A DNA stretch of 31,566 nt. It comes from an uncultured Erysipelotrichaceae bacterium. Its GTDB lineage: Bacteria; Bacillota_I; Bacilli_A; RFN20; CAG-826. The position numbers and the translations under genes are program-made. A model generated the notes under the pieces. That model did not search any database. It was not told the DNA's origin and saw nothing but the letters and a program-made list of their open reading frames with translations. Below, one piece after another: positions 24,305 to 31,566 of the stretch; the first letter of the stretch is position 1, and each line of letters starts with the position of its first letter. Location: the NCBI GenBank assembly GCA_902801805.1, contig CADCJP010000007.1, positions 1 to 31,566 on the forward strand, given 5' to 3'.

Positions 24305-24685
24305 ATGGCTAACACAATCAAAACGCAATACATGAACCAGATTGAGGTGATGAAGAGTAAATTCATCGCCTATTTTCTCCCTCTTAACAATGAGGAAGAT
24401 TTTAAACCCATCCTTGCTAACTTAAGAAAAGAACATAAAAAAGCAAGACATGTGGTCTATGCTTACCGCGTGAATATGAAAAGTAAATCAAGTGATGATG
24501 GAGAACCAAAAGGCACAGCGGGACACCCATTATTAGAACTACTTTATAAAAAAGACATTAATAATGTCGCTCTTATAGTGGTAAGATATTTCGGAGGAAC
24601 CAAATTAGGGGCCTCTAGATTACTCAGAACCTACTTACAAGCAGGTATCGATGTCGTTAATAGTAGCGAGTTAATCGCTTTATAG
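24305..24685 (+). CDS. Short IMPACT/YigZ-family protein
   Basis: The 126 residues form one IMPACT (UPF0029) domain. The marks are KSKFIAYFLPL at the start, HVVYAYRV, the signature SSDDGEPKGTAGHPLLELL and VALIVVRYFGGTKLGASRLLRTY. Usual bacterial YigZ/YvyE proteins are about 200-210 residues with a second, DUF1949 domain; here the chain stops right after the first. An upstream in-frame start would lie inside the giant gene, so the ATG at 24305, one base after its stop, is preferred. Function in bacteria is unclear; the eukaryotic relative IMPACT acts in translation control. Confidence 0.87.
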   Translation: MANTIKTQYMNQIEVMKSKFIAYFLPLNNEEDFKPILANLRKEHKKARHVVYAYRVNMKSKSSDDGEPKGTAGHPLLELLYKKDINNVALIVVRYFGGTKLGASRLLRTYLQAGIDVVNSSELIAL

Positions 24686-24698
24686 AAAGGTCAACATT

Positions 24699-25514
24699 AT
24701 GGCAGAATGCAATCATAACTGTGAAAGCTGCTCAGTCGAAGGATGCGGCGAACGTATCGTAAAGAGCAAACAAAATGAATTAAGTAATATTAAAAGAATC
24801 GTTGCGGTTTTATCCGGTAAAGGTGGTGTCGGTAAATCTTTCGTCACTTCCTCAATCGCTTCTTATTTAAATAGAAATGGCTTAAAGGTCGGTATCTTAG
24901 ACGCTGACGTCACTGGCCCAAGTATTCCAAAGGCCTTTGGTGTGAAAGAAAAAGCCTATGGTGAAAATGGTTTTATTTTCCCATGTAAGACACCAGGTGG
25001 TATCGAAGTGATGAGCGCGAACTTATTACTCGATAACGAAACCGATCCAATTCTTTGGAGAGGTCCATTAGTGGGCAACCTCGTCAAACAATTCTTTGAA
25101 AACGTGGCGTGGGGCGAATTAGATGTTTTATTAATCGATATGCCTCCAGGCACAGGCGATGTCGCTTTAACCACATTCCAAAGTTTACCAATCGATGATT
25201 TAATCATCGTCACATCTCCTCAAGACTTAGTCTCTTTAATCGTTACTAAGGCCATCAAAATGGCGGAGATGATGAATATCAACATCTTAGGTGTCATTGA
25301 AAATATGTCCTACCTAGTTTGTCCAAAATGTGAGGAAAAGATTCCTTTATTTGGTGAATCTCATTTAGAAGAATTCGCTAAACAAATGAACTTTGAGATC
25401 TTAGGTAAATTACCACTTAACAGTGCGAATACCGCTTTAATGGATAAGGGAGAAATTGAAAAACTCATTCTTCCAGAAATCCAACCAATCGTTGATAAAA
25501 TCAAAGGAGAATAA
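24699..25514 (+). CDS. mrp: Mrp/NBP35-type P-loop ATPase, Fe-S carrier
   Basis: A 271-residue cytoplasmic ATPase expected to carry and deliver iron-sulfur clusters. The N-terminus has four cysteines (4, 8, 11, 16) as in Nbp35-like members. The deviant Walker A GKGGVGKS spans 40-47, followed by DADVTGPSIP and the switch DMPPGTGD. The cluster-bridging CPKC motif is at 208-211 in SYLVCPKCEEKIPLFG. There is no DUF59 N-terminal domain. GAAAGG precedes the ATG. It lies in a run with gaps of 13 and 2 bases on either side. Confidence 0.92.
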   Translation: MAECNHNCESCSVEGCGERIVKSKQNELSNIKRIVAVLSGKGGVGKSFVTSSIASYLNRNGLKVGILDADVTGPSIPKAFGVKEKAYGENGFIFPCKTPGGIEVMSANLLLDNETDPILWRGPLVGNLVKQFFENVAWGELDVLLIDMPPGTGDVALTTFQSLPIDDLIIVTSPQDLVSLIVTKAIKMAEMMNINILGVIENMSYLVCPKCEEKIPLFGESHLEEFAKQMNFEILGKLPLNSANTALMDKGEIEKLILPEIQPIVDKIKGE

Positions 25515-25516
25515 AT

Positions 25517-26779
25517 ATGTCAGAATTAGAAAACCGTCGTAAAAAAGTATTCGACCAGATGAAAGACAACAGTATTGCCATCTTATTCTCTGGTGTTAGT
25601 AAAATCGCAAGTGAAGACGAAGCTCTTCCTTTCTGCGTCAATAAAAACTTCTTCTACTTAACTGGTATTAAGCAAGAACACAGTGCTTTAATGTTATTAA
25701 AAACATTAGGTGAAAGAAAAGCTTACCTTTTCGTTGACCCATATAGCGAACTTAAAGAGAAGTGGACTGGTAAACGTTTAACCCAAGACGCTGCTTCTTT
25801 GATTAGTGAAATCAAGAGTGTTTATACCACTGATAACTTAGAGACAATGCTCTCTTTAGCGTTAGATGAAGATAAGAAACAATACGGTGATATCGATTGC
25901 ATCTATTTAGATTTATCTTCCCCAGAACAAAAGCTTGAAGATGATTGCTTCATGAAAGATTATTCCGTGAAGTTACAATTAGACTTCCATAAAGATATTG
26001 TTGATATCTACCCAATCTTAAGAGATTTAAGAATGGTGAAGTCTTCTTTAGAAATTGAAAACTTAGTCCGCGCGATTGAAAAGACCAATAACGGTATTGC
26101 TTTTATGCTTAGCAAACTCAATGTTGGTATGAAAGAACACGAACTCGCTGATTATTTTGAATTATATGGTCGTTTACATGATCGCTCTACCTTAGCCTTC
26201 TCCACAATCGTGGCCTCAGGTAAAAACGCCACATGTTTACATTATCCATATGAGCAACAAAACGATTCCTTAAAGGAAAACGATTTAATTCTCTTCGACC
26301 TTGGTTATAACCACGAAGAATATAGTGCGGATATTTCCCGTACTTACCCAATCAATGGTAAATTCTCTGGTATCCAAGCGATTATTTATGAAATCGTTCT
26401 TAACTGTAATAAGGCCATTATTCAAAAGATTAAACCAGGTGTTACCATCAAAGAACTTCAAGAATTCGCCACTGAATTCTTAAGAAAATCCTGCATTAAC
26501 GCTGGCTTAATGAAAATGGATGATGATATCCGTAATTACTATTACCATAACTGCTCTCACCATTTAGGTTTAGATACACACGATATCTCGTTGAGAGAAA
26601 AACCATTAGAAAACGGTAACGTCATTACTGTTGAACCAGGTTTATACTTCGCTAACTATGGTGTTGGTGTCCGTATCGAAGACGATGTTTTAGTCAGTGA
26701 CAATGGTTCAATTGTCCTTTCTAAGAACATTGCTAAAGAAATGGGTGAAGTCGAAAGATTCATGGCCAGTAGAGGTTAA
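25517..26779 (+). CDS. Xaa-Pro aminopeptidase-like M24 metallopeptidase
   Basis: A 420-residue enzyme that should remove an N-terminal residue preceding proline. The N-terminal creatinase-like domain (about 1-165) includes FFYLTGIKQEHSALML. The pita-bread catalytic domain has the five-ligand set: aspartates in LFDLGY and SADISRTYP, histidine in SHHLGLDTHD, glutamates in TVEPGLYF and VGVRIEDD. The length fits bacterial PepP-type proteins. AAAGGAG overlaps the end of mrp and precedes the ATG by 7 bases. Substrate preference (PepP or PepQ-like) cannot be told by eye. Confidence 0.9.
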   Translation: MSELENRRKKVFDQMKDNSIAILFSGVSKIASEDEALPFCVNKNFFYLTGIKQEHSALMLLKTLGERKAYLFVDPYSELKEKWTGKRLTQDAASLISEIKSVYTTDNLETMLSLALDEDKKQYGDIDCIYLDLSSPEQKLEDDCFMKDYSVKLQLDFHKDIVDIYPILRDLRMVKSSLEIENLVRAIEKTNNGIAFMLSKLNVGMKEHELADYFELYGRLHDRSTLAFSTIVASGKNATCLHYPYEQQNDSLKENDLILFDLGYNHEEYSADISRTYPINGKFSGIQAIIYEIVLNCNKAIIQKIKPGVTIKELQEFATEFLRKSCINAGLMKMDDDIRNYYYHNCSHHLGLDTHDISLREKPLENGNVITVEPGLYFANYGVGVRIEDDVLVSDNGSIVLSKNIAKEMGEVERFMASRG

Positions 26780-26784
26780 TTTAT

Positions 26785-28254
26785 ATGAGTTATATTTTAG
26801 CGATTGATCAAGGCACAACGAGCTCAAGAGCCATCTTATTTGACCGTCAAGGCAAACCATTCCAAATGGCGCAAAGAGAGGTGAAATGCCTCTTCCCTCA
26901 TTCTGGATGGGTGGAAGTTGACGCTCTTGCTATTTGGGTGAGTGTTATTGATGTCATCAATGAAGTTTTGATCAAAGCTAATTTAACAATTGATGAAGTG
27001 GATTCCATTGGTTTAACTAATCAAAGAGAAACAACCGTGGTCTGGTCTAAAAAGACTGGTATGCCTGTATGTAATGCGATAGTGTGGCAGTCCCGACAAT
27101 CCGCGGATATCTGTGATGCCTTAAGCGCACAAAAAGGATTCATTCATCAAAAGACGGGTTTATTAATAAACCCATACTTCTCTGCTAGTAAAGTCAGATT
27201 CATCTTAGACCATATTGAAAATGGTCAAGAACTCGCGGAATCAGGCGACCTATTATTCGGCACAATTGATTCCTGGATTATTTATAAATTAACAAGTGGT
27301 AAAGTCCATGCCACTGATATTACTAATGCTTCTCGTACATTGCTATTCAATATCAATGAACTCAAATGGGATGAAGAATTATGTAAACTATTCAATATCC
27401 CAATGAAGATGTTACCGGAAGTTAAACCAAGTGCTTATGACTATGGACAAGCTTCTTATTTAAAATGCGCTGCTCATATCACAGGTGTGATTGGTGACCA
27501 ACAAGCCGCTTTATTTGGTCAAACATGTTTTGAACCAGGTGAAAGTAAGAATACATACGGTACAGGTTGCTTCCTTTTAGTTAATACCGGTGATAAGCCA
27601 GTCTTCTCTAATAACGGTATTTTAAGTACTGTCGCTTGGCAAATTGGTGACAAAGTCACCTATGCCTTAGAAGGTTCAGTCTTTGTTGGTGGTGCGGTTG
27701 TTCAATGGATTAGAGATGAAATGCAACTCATCGAACATGCTTCCGAGGCTGAAAGTGTGGCTTTACAAAGCCATAGAAGTCGTGTCTATGTTGTCCCAGC
27801 ATTTACTGGTTTAGGTACCCCATATTGGGACGATGACGCTCGTGGTGCAGTCTTTGGTTTAACTAGAGGCACTAATCGTTCACAGTTCGTAAGAGCGTGT
27901 TTAGAAGCGATCGCCTATCAATGTAAAGATGTGATGGAAGTGATGCAAAAAGACGCTAAACAAAATATCACTGTTTTAAAGGTTGATGGTGGTGCCACAC
28001 AAAATAAGTACCTTATGCAGTTCCAAAGTGATATCCTTAATACAACTATTAAATTACCAAAATGTTTAGAAACCACCGCATTAGGTGCAGCCTATATGGC
28101 GGGCTTACAAAGTGGATTCTTCCCTAACTTAGAAAGCATTAAAAAGATCCATGAATATCAAGCGACTTATGCTCCTCAAATGAGTAAGAAAGAAGTCAAA
28201 GAATTATACAAGGGTTGGAAGACCGCGATTAAAGCGACAAGAATGTTTAAATAA
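26785..28254 (+). CDS. glpK: Glycerol kinase
   Basis: A 489-residue FGGY kinase that makes glycerol-3-phosphate from glycerol and ATP. The marks are AIDQGTTSSRAILFD at the N-terminus, TNQRETTVVWSKKTG with NAIVWQSRQS (glycerol contacts), PYFSASKVRFIL, GTIDSWIIYKLTSG with TNASRTLLFNI, GDQQAALFGQ, YGTGCFLL, and LEGSVFVGGAVVQWIRDE. Length and motif order are standard. No glpF transporter or glpO oxidase lies in the window. The glycerol-3-phosphate could feed the lipid route in which the PlsC-type enzyme acts. Spacing to the previous gene is 5 bases. Confidence 0.96.
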   Translation: MSYILAIDQGTTSSRAILFDRQGKPFQMAQREVKCLFPHSGWVEVDALAIWVSVIDVINEVLIKANLTIDEVDSIGLTNQRETTVVWSKKTGMPVCNAIVWQSRQSADICDALSAQKGFIHQKTGLLINPYFSASKVRFILDHIENGQELAESGDLLFGTIDSWIIYKLTSGKVHATDITNASRTLLFNINELKWDEELCKLFNIPMKMLPEVKPSAYDYGQASYLKCAAHITGVIGDQQAALFGQTCFEPGESKNTYGTGCFLLVNTGDKPVFSNNGILSTVAWQIGDKVTYALEGSVFVGGAVVQWIRDEMQLIEHASEAESVALQSHRSRVYVVPAFTGLGTPYWDDDARGAVFGLTRGTNRSQFVRACLEAIAYQCKDVMEVMQKDAKQNITVLKVDGGATQNKYLMQFQSDILNTTIKLPKCLETTALGAAYMAGLQSGFFPNLESIKKIHEYQATYAPQMSKKEVKELYKGWKTAIKATRMFK

Positions 28255-28255
28255 T

Positions 28256-29392
28256 ATGCAAAACAATCAATGGAATAAAGAACAAGTCAAACGCTATATC
28301 AGCTCCTTACAAGTTAGTGTCCCAATCAACGCTGACTATGTTTACGATGTCTACGATATGGCGAATGAACTCATCAACATGCTCGATAAGGAGAATTCAC
28401 AAATAGAGGTTAAAGAAATTAACCAAGTTGAGCTCCTATTTTACTGTGTTGGTGAATACTATTATTCCATCTCTCATTTGAATCCAGAAGAAATCGAAAA
28501 GTTCAATAATAACGAAGACTATCCTTCTTCTATGGCAAGTGTCGCCGCGGATAAGTATTTATCCCTTTCTATCTTCAACCACGTGGAAAAGAAATTAGGT
28601 AATCGTTTCATGCCTCCAGCATCATCTTTAAATATTTATTTAAACTTCATGCTCAATATCGTTAAAGGCTATAAGAAAAACGATCCTCAATCTTCTCTTA
28701 TCAGTGACCTTTTAATGAAGTCATTAACTATTTCTCGTAGTATCTTAGAACAATTATTAAATGGTTATGAAACAGAAGCTTATTCTTCTTGGAGAACACT
28801 TCACGAATGTGAATGTACATTAATTCTTTTAGATAAATATGGTGATCGTTTAATCAATCGATACTTAAGACATATGAATTTCGGTTTAGCGTTTAATAAC
28901 ACTATCCCAGATAAAGAACAACAAGATCGCATTTTCTATGAAATGAAAGAAGAAATGCGTGGATATGGTTTAAAGAGTAAAGACATCCGTAAATACATTG
29001 AATATGGTTGGCTTTATGAAATCGTTCCTGAGGAAGAAAAAGAATCATTCAAGCTTAACTTCCGTGATGGTTTAGAAAAACTCGCTGGTTTAGAAGTCTA
29101 CGCGAAGCGTTATGAAATCAGTAGTGAAATCATTCATAGCACGCCATTACTGATCTATTCCAACAAAGAATATTTCTATTACATGACTCTATTAAGTCTT
29201 TACGAATCATTCTTTAGACTTGAACAAGTCTTTGTCTCATTATTCTCTAAACGCGTTTCCGAAGAACAAATGAAACAATATCAAGAAATGCGTAAAGTCT
29301 ATTACGCTCAACTAGTGATTATTCACAAAAGAGAGCTCCAAGCATTTAGAGATCTACAGAAAAAATGGAATCAAAAAAAGGCTACTGAATAG
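28256..29392 (+). CDS. DUF5677-like helical protein
   Basis: A 378-residue, probably all-helical cytoplasmic protein with no membrane segment. The middle carries GYETEAYSSWRTLHECECTLILL, and the later part SSEIIHSTPLL, two segments that resemble the R-x3-E and histidine motifs of DUF5677 proteins; the match is by memory and only moderate. Families of this type often occur near defence or stress genes, but their biochemical role is unknown. It starts one base after glpK and ends inside its own terminator hairpin, so it closes the six-gene run. Confidence 0.7.
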   Translation: MQNNQWNKEQVKRYISSLQVSVPINADYVYDVYDMANELINMLDKENSQIEVKEINQVELLFYCVGEYYYSISHLNPEEIEKFNNNEDYPSSMASVAADKYLSLSIFNHVEKKLGNRFMPPASSLNIYLNFMLNIVKGYKKNDPQSSLISDLLMKSLTISRSILEQLLNGYETEAYSSWRTLHECECTLILLDKYGDRLINRYLRHMNFGLAFNNTIPDKEQQDRIFYEMKEEMRGYGLKSKDIRKYIEYGWLYEIVPEEEKESFKLNFRDGLEKLAGLEVYAKRYEISSEIIHSTPLLIYSNKEYFYYMTLLSLYESFFRLEQVFVSLFSKRVSEEQMKQYQEMRKVYYAQLVIIHKRELQAFRDLQKKWNQKKATE

Positions 29393-29400
29393 CCTTTTTT
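29373..29400. terminator. Bidirectional terminator overlapping the end of the DUF5677-like gene
   Basis: GGCTA and TAGCC with flanking A7 and T6 form a long stem with a CTGAA loop. The stop codon of the plus gene lies inside the hairpin, and the minus gene ends at 29399. Confidence 0.9.
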
Positions 29401-29914
29401 AATTGTTAAGTTCACCTTTTTTGATTAGCTCAATCTTATTTAAACAAGATTTCTTTTCTTCTACAGTGGCGTAACCAATTTTTAAATCTATATCAAGGTC
29501 ATCGCCGATATCAATGACAACACCGAAGACGTCATCATCGCGATAAGTTCCAAAAATATTCTTAATATATTTAATACCTACTTCGTACCATATTCCTCTA
29601 TCAAGAGAACGGAAGACGAGCGAATTATTCTTTTCGTTATAGTAAATGCATTCATATTTTGAGTGGTTATTATAATCAATAGTATTAAGGTTACCAGCCG
29701 CTAAAACGATGAACAATATACCAATGATGATAGGGATTAAAAGAACACCTAAGACAATTACAACTTTAGAAGTAGTGCTCTTTGCATTTCTATATCTTTT
29801 AGCGATAACCACCATAGAATCTAGATCAGGTTTTTCTTTTAAAGTAAAACGATAACCATCATGGATAAGAAATTCTTCTTCTTCGCTAAGATATCTGCCA
29901 ACATAAGGAGCCAT
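29399..29914 (-). CDS. Small single-span membrane protein of unknown function
   Basis: A 171-residue protein with an acidic and basic N-terminal part (about 1-48), one strong hydrophobic helix (about 49-74; VVIVLGVLLIPIIIGILFIVLA) and a C-terminal domain of about 95 residues that looks beta-rich (GVVIDIGDDLDIDLKIGY). No catalytic motif or cysteine pair is seen. The repeated acidic strands recall small PH-like membrane-associated domains, but this is only a resemblance. GGAGGG lies 5 bases before the ATG within an inverted repeat. It has its own strong promoter. Confidence 0.78.
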   Translation of the reverse strand: MAPYVGRYLSEEEEFLIHDGYRFTLKEKPDLDSMVVIAKRYRNAKSTTSKVVIVLGVLLIPIIIGILFIVLAAGNLNTIDYNNHSKYECIYYNEKNNSLVFRSLDRGIWYEVGIKYIKNIFGTYRDDDVFGVVIDIGDDLDIDLKIGYATVEEKKSCLNKIELIKKGELNN

Positions 29915-29918
29915 AAAA

Positions 29919-29942
29919 ACCCTCCAGATTATTCTAGAGGGT
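29919..29942 (-). promoter_or_regulatory. Inverted repeat over transcription start and Shine-Dalgarno
   Basis: ACCCTCCAGA-TTAT-TCTAGAGGGT pairs at 9 of 10 positions (10 with a G-U in RNA). It begins at the -10 edge and contains the ribosome site; TTTTT and the ATG follow. It may be an operator, or an RNA hairpin if transcription starts early enough. Confidence 0.6.
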
Positions 29943-29970
29943 ATTATACAATAAAGTGTGTTTTAATCAA
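29943..29970 (-). promoter_or_regulatory. Strong promoter of the small membrane protein gene
   Basis: On the minus strand TTGATT, a 16-base spacer and a perfect TATAAT. The -35 overlaps an AATCAAA/TTTGATT inverted repeat after the kinase stop. Confidence 0.8.
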
Positions 29971-29981
29971 ATAAATTTTGA

Positions 29982-31566
29982 TTAGTCGTCTTGATAGCAA
30001 GAGCCACCGATGAACTCACGAATAATGGAGTTACATGGCACCCATTTGTCACTTAAGTCATCGAAGAACTTGAGCATACGGATGAGTCTTTCTGCAACTG
30101 GGAAGTACTCACTTTCAGTATCAATTTCTTCAAGTAATGGCATCGCGTACTTTTTCATGACGGATAATTCATAGGCAGAGAAGGAGTTAAAGACATAGTT
30201 AGCGCCTTCTTGTGTATCATAAATCCATTTGAATTCACCTTTTCTAACACTTGGCCACATTGCAATAGTGCTAATGGCGGAAGAATTACGGAATTGGTGG
30301 TCACGAACAATTCTTCTTAATAATCTTAAGTCAGTCAAACTGACTGGGTTATGGTTATCGATATTGACTTGTGATTGTGGGGCAATAAAGATTTTGAACT
30401 TTTGGTGAGCAGGAATGGACGCGGTTAAACGTTCATTTAAAGCGTGAATACCTTCAATAATAATTGGTTGATCTTGTGGGACCACTAATTTTCTACCTGT
30501 AGCCGCACGAGCACCTGCTTTAAAGTCATATCTTGGACATTCAACTTCAAGACCAGCGACTAAATCCGCTAAGTTTTGGTTAAATAATTCGATATCTAAA
30601 GCGTCAGCGCTTTCTAAGTCTGGCTTACCATCTTCATCAAGAGGAGCTTTACCTCTATCTAAATAGTAGTCATCCATAGAAATACGGATTGGTTTAATAC
30701 CACGAGATAATAATTCAATTCTTAATCTATTGGCGAATGTGGTCTTACCAGAAGAAGAAGGACCAGCAATACAAATCAAACGAATGGATTCTCTTTCGTC
30801 TTCAATCATTTGGCCTAATTCACATAATTGACGGTTGTGTTTTTGTTCGCAAAGTGTGATAAATTCGACATCCCCGTCTTGTTCAATTCTTTGATTGATA
30901 CCGACGATGTTATCACAACCTGTAGCAACACCCCATTGGTGCGCTCTCTTTAAAGTTTTACCAAATGTTGGGGCGTCCTCAAATGGTGGGATTTCACCGT
31001 TAAAATCAGGACGTGGATATTGAATGATAATGCCTGGATGGTAGTATCTCACGAGCCATTTTTTAATATAGCCTGTGGATGGGACCATACGGTTATACAT
31101 GTAGTTTCTATAATTACCGCAGTGATAAATATGCGCAGTCTTTTCTGGTCTATATCTTAAGATATCAACTTTATCTTGATAGCCATCTTCCGCGAAGATT
31201 CTGGCGGCTTCTTCTTTTGAAACGATTTGTCTCACAAGTGGTAAATCTTGTTCGACGAGCTTATTCATTTCAGCGATTAATTCTTTAATCATGATACCAG
31301 AAGCACATGTGCCTGGATTTAAGATTTGTAAGAAGATTGATCTAGAAACGTTATAGGCAAATCTGATTTCATAGTGAGGGTGAATGTTATGCATTGCCAT
31401 GGCCACTAAGAAACGAAGAGATGCTTCGTAAATTGGTTTGGCGTCTCTGTCTTTGCAGGTTAATGGGACAATCTCAGAATCCTTATCTAATGTGTATGTT
31501 AATTCACGGACACGACCGTTAACATAAGCACAAATAATGCTTTTATCTTTGCCCACGACATCGAGT
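29982..31566 (-). CDS. Uridine-kinase-like nucleoside kinase with synthetase-like N-terminus (5' end outside window)
   Basis: More than 524 residues are visible. The frame is open past the GTG at 31556 to the window edge, so the true start lies outside. The N-terminal half resembles the TGS plus second-additional-domain region of threonyl-tRNA synthetase: IICAYVNGRVRELTY, a His pair in FLVAMAMHNIHPHYEIRF, and later YRNYMYNRMVPSTGYI. The C-terminal half is a uridine-kinase-type P-loop fold with Walker A GPSSSGKTTFANRL, ISMDDYYLDR, PRYDFKAG and IIEGIHALN. Such fusions phosphorylate nucleosides in Thermotoga-type enzymes; the exact substrate is uncertain. No terminator is seen before the next promoter downstream, so it may read through into the small membrane protein gene. 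Confidence 0.87.
   Translation of the reverse strand, partial: LDVVGKDKSIICAYVNGRVRELTYTLDKDSEIVPLTCKDRDAKPIYEASLRFLVAMAMHNIHPHYEIRFAYNVSRSIFLQILNPGTCASGIMIKELIAEMNKLVEQDLPLVRQIVSKEEAARIFAEDGYQDKVDILRYRPEKTAHIYHCGNYRNYMYNRMVPSTGYIKKWLVRYYHPGIIIQYPRPDFNGEIPPFEDAPTFGKTLKRAHQWGVATGCDNIVGINQRIEQDGDVEFITLCEQKHNRQLCELGQMIEDERESIRLICIAGPSSSGKTTFANRLRIELLSRGIKPIRISMDDYYLDRGKAPLDEDGKPDLESADALDIELFNQNLADLVAGLEVECPRYDFKAGARAATGRKLVVPQDQPIIIEGIHALNERLTASIPAHQKFKIFIAPQSQVNIDNHNPVSLTDLRLLRRIVRDHQFRNSSAISTIAMWPSVRKGEFKWIYDTQEGANYVFNSFSAYELSVMKKYAMPLLEEIDTESEYFPVAERLIRMLKFFDDLSDKWVPCNSIIREFIGGSCYQDD

Noticed and set aside
1..31566. CRISPR array, insertion sequence or prophage
   Set aside because: No spaced direct repeats, transposase, integrase or phage structural gene was seen. 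The repeats present are within proteins or RNA.

Overview
The window reads as a chromosomal segment of a low-GC, Gram-positive-type bacterium, most likely an uncultured gut or rumen member of the Bacillota (Bacilli, near Erysipelotrichales or the RF39/RFN20-type lineages). The grounds are an AT-rich, TTA-biased coding style, a T-box-controlled tyrS, B. subtilis-like purine salvage and redox proteins, a lipoprotein with a Gram-positive-style lipobox, and bidirectional U-tract terminators in tight gaps. The lineage is inference; nothing here fixes a genus. The standard genetic code fits: tryptophan is TGG, and TGA is used once as a stop (17164-17166). Both ends are cut inside genes.

Layout. 3-473: 3' end of an unrecognised protein. 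600-2849: membrane protein with a degenerate GGDEF and an intact EAL domain (c-di-GMP hydrolysis). 3088-5888: LURP-one-related protein, a six-fold 16-residue YCG repeat protein, a guanine-deaminase-like enzyme and an NCS2 purine permease, read as one tight run. 6010-7152: lipoprotein. 7239-9051: flavoprotein plus acyl-ACP thioesterase. 9123-10606 (minus): tyrS behind a tyrosine T-box. 10704-13779: PlsC-type acyltransferase, MTA/SAH-deaminase-like amidohydrolase and a zinc-ribbon membrane protein, which converges with and overlaps rdgB (minus). 14465-15823: a promoter, about 330 nt of highly folded RNA ending in a terminator, a hairpin that buries a Shine-Dalgarno, and a RhuM-Fic/Doc protein. 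Then, on minus, tRNA-Gly(UCC), trxA, a TraX-family protein and a CPBP protease. 18067-29392: a six-gene plus-strand run led by a 2078-residue protein with a CvpA-like membrane head, followed by a short IMPACT protein, Mrp ATPase, M24 peptidase, glpK and a DUF5677-like protein. 29399-31566 (minus): a small membrane protein and a uridine-kinase-like nucleoside kinase cut by the window edge.

Most genes are housekeeping: purine salvage and sanitation (deaminase, permease, rdgB, nucleoside kinase, amidohydrolase), lipid metabolism (thioesterase, PlsC, glpK), redox and Fe-S handling (trxA, Mrp, flavoprotein). The strongest candidate for an undescribed system is the RNA plus RhuM-Fic cassette at 14465-15823. 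Next are the giant CvpA-headed helical-repeat protein and the YCG-repeat protein beside the LOR protein. A genome-level habit also shows: several transcription units appear to begin at or within a few bases of the start codon (leaderless or near-leaderless), while genes inside operons use Shine-Dalgarno sites.
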